Shown here: positions 60,413 to 64,000 of the stretch, one piece after another | How the letters are laid out: the number at the start of each line of letters is the position of its first letter | Position numbering within the stretch: the first letter of the stretch is position 1 | Assembly (NCBI GenBank): GCA_051880035.1 | Contig: JBJENE010000022.1 | Span: 1 to 64,000 of the forward strand | DNA from: Eshraghiella sp051880035 | GTDB lineage: Bacteria > Bacillota > Clostridia > Lachnospirales > Lachnospiraceae | Length of the DNA stretch: 64,000 nt | Direction of reading: 5' to 3' | Notes under the pieces: generated by a model | Told to the model about the DNA's origin: nothing | Databases searched by the model: none | Seen by the model: the letters and a program-made list of their open reading frames with translations, nothing else | Position numbers and translations under genes: made by a program

Positions 60413-61939
60413 TTAGCTCCTTTTCTGTACAATAACCGGCTTAATACCGTATACTTCTTCAAAAAGTCCAACCTTATCATTTATCATACCTTTTTCCAGT
60501 GTGATATCTTCATATGTTCCCGTGGTAATCAAAAGTGTCCTGTCTTTAATAAGATATTTCATATTCTTGAATTTCTGCTTGTGTCCCCTGTCTAAAGCAT
60601 TGCTGACTTTAATAATAGCCGTAAGCTTTGAAATGGTAAGAAATACCTCAGGAGTAAAGCCGACTGACAATTCGCCGTCTGCATTAAATTCCGTGGTGGT
60701 ATACTTTACGATATTGGCAACCATTTTTCTCTCAAGATGGGAAAGACCTATTATTTCCGTAGACATAATAATGTTGTATGAGCACTCCTCCGGATGAAGC
60801 ATACTGATATACTGTCCGCAGTCATGCAGAATACAGGCAATCTGCAGAAGCAGCCTTTCTCTCTTGCCAAGACCGTGAATCTTTTTCATTGTATCAAATA
60901 TCTCAAGGGCATTTTTCTCAACAAACTTAACATGCTCCTTGTTCCATGAATATCGTTTGGAAATGTTTTTCGCTGCGGCAATAATATCAGCGTTAAAGTC
61001 GTGGTCAAATCCGCCGGCCTTCTTCTCTTTTCTGGCATATCCGGCGACAAGTCCGTCACACAGCCTTACTCCCGGAATCCACAATGTATCCGCTCCCGTG
61101 GCATCAAGAAGCTTTTTGTAAATCATTGCGCTCGGTACCAGCATGGATGCCTGCTCCTTGGATATTCCCAGAGCCTCTGCCGCATTACCGGACAGATAAA
61201 GCTTATAATATATCTGCATAAATTCATCTTTGGTAAAGTATTCCTTGGTTCTGTCCGTACGGATTCTGTTCAGAATCCAGTTAATGCTGTCTCCCACCGC
61301 AATAAGGCATTCGATTTTTCTGTCTTTAATAAAAAGATGCTTGAGGCAGTCCACATCCGTATCGATATATTCTTCCATAATTGAAAGATTATTGGATACG
61401 GTTTTATCCATGTGATCCAATACTTCATTCACACGAAGTGCTCCAAGGCGTACATTCTGTGTGGTAATAAGAGAACCGTTGTCAAAAAGCGAAATCTGAG
61501 AACTTCCTGAACCCACATCTGCCATTGCGGCACCTTTTTCAATGAGGGAATTGAAGCCTTCCTTCTTGGAAGCAACAGCCTCATACATTATAAGTCTCTG
61601 TTCCGAATTGCTTAATATCTCGACCTTTAATCCCGTTCTCACCTTAATTCTGTCAATAATACTGTTGGCATTTTTGGCCTCTCTTATTGCACTGGTGGCT
61701 ATTGCCCTGTAATTTCTCACTTCATATGTCTTCATTATTTTGACAAAATCAAAGAGCACATCACACAGTTCATCTATAAGACCGTAACTGATTGCATTCT
61801 GGTTATAGGTATCCCTTCCCAAAGGGATAATATGTCTTAAATGATCTAACTGTGAAATGCCTTTTCCGGTTATTTCATAAATAACCATTTCAACTTCATA
61901 TGAACCTACATCGATTGCAGCAAATGTTGAAACTGCCAT
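60413..61939 (-). CDS. ppx: Exopolyphosphatase / guanosine pentaphosphatase family protein
   Basis: A 508-residue member of the ASKHA Ppx/GppA family. The N-terminal domain opens AAIDVGSYEVEMVI, has ATSAIREAKNA and the phosphate loop ADVGSGSSQISLF. The C-terminal domain is of HD type (LLQIACILHDCGQYISMLH...), as in the longer Ppx form. It cleaves terminal phosphates from polyphosphate and may convert pppGpp to ppGpp. It is followed directly by ppk. A few positions differ from E. coli Ppx, so GppA activity cannot be separated by sequence. Confidence 0.94.
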   Translation of the reverse strand: MAVSTFAAIDVGSYEVEMVIYEITGKGISQLDHLRHIIPLGRDTYNQNAISYGLIDELCDVLFDFVKIMKTYEVRNYRAIATSAIREAKNANSIIDRIKVRTGLKVEILSNSEQRLIMYEAVASKKEGFNSLIEKGAAMADVGSGSSQISLFDNGSLITTQNVRLGALRVNEVLDHMDKTVSNNLSIMEEYIDTDVDCLKHLFIKDRKIECLIAVGDSINWILNRIRTDRTKEYFTKDEFMQIYYKLYLSGNAAEALGISKEQASMLVPSAMIYKKLLDATGADTLWIPGVRLCDGLVAGYARKEKKAGGFDHDFNADIIAAAKNISKRYSWNKEHVKFVEKNALEIFDTMKKIHGLGKRERLLLQIACILHDCGQYISMLHPEECSYNIIMSTEIIGLSHLERKMVANIVKYTTTEFNADGELSVGFTPEVFLTISKLTAIIKVSNALDRGHKQKFKNMKYLIKDRTLLITTGTYEDITLEKGMINDKVGLFEEVYGIKPVIVQKRS

Positions 61940-61953
61940 ATCCTCACCTCGCC

Positions 61954-63243
61954 TTATTCATATATGCTTTGTAAATAATTAATAAACTGCTGCGCCGTTC
62001 TTCCGGACAAGCCACCGTGGGACAACTCCCATTTATTGGCCTCAAGGAGAAGAGTTTCCTCATCCAGGTCAATTCCGTTCTTCTTAGCCAGCCCTTTTAC
62101 TATTTCAGAAAACTGCTTTTTGTCCGGTGAACCATAGTAAATTGACACACCAAATCTGGCTGAAAGCGACAGTTTTTCCTGAACCGTATCCCTTGAATGA
62201 AGATCATCATCTCTTTCTTCCTTGTCGGAGAATTTCTCTCTTACCAGATGTCTTCTGTTGGATGTGGCATAGATAAGCACATTGTCAGGTTTCTTTTCAA
62301 GCCCGCCTTCTATAACAGCCTTTAAATACTTATATTCTATCTCAAATTCCTCAAAGGAAAGATCGTCCATATAAATAATGAATTTGTAATTGCGGTCTTT
62401 AATCTGGTTAATTATCCCTGACAAATCCTGGAACTGATGCTTGTACACTTCAATCATTCTCAGTCCTCTGTCATAATATTCATTAAGAATTGCTTTAATG
62501 CTTGAGGATTTACCGGTGCCGCTGTCGCCGAACAAAAGAACATTGTTGGCCTTCTTTCCGAGAATAAATGCTTCCGTGTTATCGGTAAGTTTCTTTTTCT
62601 GGATTTCATATCCTATCAAATCGCTAAGATATATATGTTCCACACTGATGACCGGTTCAATAAGAACATTTCCGTCCTTATCGTGTACAGGTCTGAAAGC
62701 CTTAAACATTCCGAATTTACCCACTCCGGTTTCTTTATAAAAATCACATACCATACGGAAAAACTGCTCTGCTGATACAGCCCCTGAAAGTGATTCGGAA
62801 AGTCTTATAATTCCGTCCCTGATTCTTTTGTTAAAATATCTGGCTTCTTCGTTATTGTTATGAAAATCACAAAGCATTGAAAGGCATGTACCGTAATGTT
62901 CATCGTATCCGTTAAGATCAGTTAAAAACATGGAGCGGAATAATTCCATATCATGTAATGCGGCTCTGTTAATTCCTCCGTCCATATATCCTTTTCTCTC
63001 ACAGGATACACTGAATGCATTTTCATTACAGGCAATTATATATGCCAGATAATCCTGCCACAGATTTCCTTTAAATCCCATTTTCTCGGATACACTAAGA
63101 ATATGGGCAACACAGGCTGCCGCTTTGGCTCTGATTTCATCAACCGGCAGTCCGGACCTGTTCTCTGTATCAAATGTGATTCGTGTCATTATGTCCCAGA
63201 TTTCTTTTTCCTCAGGTTCCCTGTAAAGTAAAAATTCTGCCAT
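61954..63243 (-). CDS. DUF815-family AAA ATPase
   Basis: A 429-residue protein. The ATG at 63243 (MAEFLLYRE) is preferred to a TTG start 11 codons upstream, which would overlap pheA by 14 nt. Residues about 185-425 form an AAA ATPase: Walker A LLFGDSGTGKSSS, Walker B KFIIYMDDLSFEEFE, sensor YATSNRRHLV, and the SARFGVSIYY region. This is the DUF815 family, widespread in Firmicutes, with no established function. The N-terminal 180 residues are helical. It lies between pheA and ppx with short gaps, so it may share their transcript. Confidence 0.9.
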   Translation of the reverse strand: MAEFLLYREPEEKEIWDIMTRITFDTENRSGLPVDEIRAKAAACVAHILSVSEKMGFKGNLWQDYLAYIIACNENAFSVSCERKGYMDGGINRAALHDMELFRSMFLTDLNGYDEHYGTCLSMLCDFHNNNEEARYFNKRIRDGIIRLSESLSGAVSAEQFFRMVCDFYKETGVGKFGMFKAFRPVHDKDGNVLIEPVISVEHIYLSDLIGYEIQKKKLTDNTEAFILGKKANNVLLFGDSGTGKSSSIKAILNEYYDRGLRMIEVYKHQFQDLSGIINQIKDRNYKFIIYMDDLSFEEFEIEYKYLKAVIEGGLEKKPDNVLIYATSNRRHLVREKFSDKEERDDDLHSRDTVQEKLSLSARFGVSIYYGSPDKKQFSEIVKGLAKKNGIDLDEETLLLEANKWELSHGGLSGRTAQQFINYLQSIYE

Positions 63244-63262
63244 ATGTATATTCTTCTTTCTT

Positions 63263-64000
63263 CTAGTAATTTCCAAGTAATTTCATGGTATTGGATTCCT
63301 CCGAAATACCCCTTAATGCGTTTCTGACTCCCGGTTCCGCAAGGTTACCGTCAAAGTCCACGAAAAATCTGAATTCCCAGTTATGCTCGGCTATCGGCCT
63401 GGATTCAATCTTGGTCATGTTAAGCCCGTTAAACATAATATGGGAAATGGCATTGTAAAGACTTCCCGCCTTATGAACAATTTCAAAACATATGCTTACC
63501 TTTGAAGCATTTCTGACGAACGCACGCTTTTTACTGACAATGACAAATCTTGTGGTATTGGCTGAGGATGAATTAATACCACTGCACAGAATTTCAAGTC
63601 CGTATTCCTTTGCACAATTGGCGGAGCCTATGGCTGCCTGCGTACAGTCATTTTCAAGTGCTATTTTACGTGCGCTCATTGCAGTGTTTGGATATTCCTC
63701 TTTTATCCAGTCCTTATGCTCATCAAGATATTTTCTGCACTGCATAAGGGCCTGGGGATGGGAGTATACTTTCCTTATCTGCTCAATCTTAGTTCCCGGT
63801 TTGACCAGAAGACAATGATCAACCTTGACAAAAGTCTCTCCCACAATATAGTTATTATATTCCTGAAGCAAATCATATGTATCGCTTACCATTCCTGCCG
63901 AAGAATTATCTATAGGAATTACCGCATAGTCGGCTTCCAGATTACTGACGGCCTCCATGGCATCCCTGAAGCTGTCCACATTTATTATTTCAACAGATTC
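63263..64000 (-). CDS. pheA: Prephenate dehydratase, C-terminal part with ACT domain
   Basis: The frame is open to the right edge, so 245 residues of the C-terminal part are visible. Prephenate dehydratase makes phenylpyruvate, the step committed to phenylalanine. Seen are YAVIPIDNSSAGMV, SHPQALMQC, the catalytic NTTRFVIVSK (Thr-Arg-Phe), and a regulatory ACT domain (HKAGSLYNAIS; ESRPI), where Phe binds. An N-terminal chorismate mutase domain, as in the P-protein, could lie beyond the edge. It is followed by the DUF815 gene. Confidence 0.94.
   Translation of the reverse strand, partial: ESVEIINVDSFRDAMEAVSNLEADYAVIPIDNSSAGMVSDTYDLLQEYNNYIVGETFVKVDHCLLVKPGTKIEQIRKVYSHPQALMQCRKYLDEHKDWIKEEYPNTAMSARKIALENDCTQAAIGSANCAKEYGLEILCSGINSSSANTTRFVIVSKKRAFVRNASKVSICFEIVHKAGSLYNAISHIMFNGLNMTKIESRPIAEHNWEFRFFVDFDGNLAEPGVRNALRGISEESNTMKLLGNY

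Noticed and set aside
63244..63276. TTG start of the DUF815 ATPase 11 codons upstream
   Set aside because: TTG with no ribosome site, overlapping pheA; the ATG at 63243 gives a normal family start.
1..64000. tRNA or rRNA genes, prophage, transposase or attachment sites
   Set aside because: None seen on reading the intergenic spacers; a tRNA scan was not run.

Overview
The window looks like the chromosome of a low-to-moderate GC anaerobic Firmicute, most likely a Lachnospiraceae-type clostridium. This is inferred from gene content: a T-box-controlled pheST operon, a type VII (WXG100/EssC) locus with FHA proteins, heterodimeric multidrug ABC exporters, strong GGAGG ribosome binding sites and AT-rich spacers. 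Most genes lie on the minus strand, so operons read from high to low coordinates. I saw no rRNA, tRNA, CRISPR array, transposase or prophage.

Layout, left to right. (1) 1-11659: a type VII secretion locus read leftwards from an orphan LytTR response regulator, through a small FHA protein, the EssC motor, a YukD-like protein, three WXG100-type proteins, a large lipoprotein, a long-tailed WXG100-like protein, an FHA protein, two small unknown proteins and the start of a PP2C phosphatase cut by the window edge. Both promoter regions carry TTACA-containing repeats on a 21-bp period, as expected for a LytTR regulator. (2) 11973-16433: branched-chain amino acid genes leuB-ilvD-ilvB. (3) 16616-20547: sbcD-sbcC. 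(4) 20658-24977: yajC, tgt, aroC, a zinc-ribbon protein, a small membrane protein and a plus-strand prolyl-tRNA editing protein. (5) 25112-34295: housekeeping genes (a GlmU-like acyltransferase domain, glmS, topB, an ATPase, an HD nucleotidase, galM, a PilZ protein, queA). (6) 34341-38280: pheS-pheT behind a Phe-specific T-box, with a hairpin-rich MITE-like insert between T-box and pheS. (7) 38343-41025: a D,D-carboxypeptidase and citrate synthase, convergent on a shared terminator. (8) 41140-55941: three pairs of half-size ABC exporters, each pair with a different regulatory device (MarR repressor, leader-peptide attenuator, divergent AraC regulator), interrupted by a 2-isopropylmalate synthase fused to an AraC-type DNA-binding domain. 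(9) 55923-64000: a transglutaminase lipoprotein, a PHP phosphoesterase, polyphosphate kinase and exopolyphosphatase, a DUF815 ATPase and the C-terminal part of prephenate dehydratase.

The most notable items are the LeuA-AraC fusion (45453-47444), the unlisted 27-codon leader ORF followed by nested terminators ahead of one ABC pair (51136-51398), the LytTR-type operator arrays at both type VII promoters, and the type VII locus itself, which combines WXG100 proteins with FHA domains and a PP2C phosphatase but shows no recognisable EsaA or EssA.
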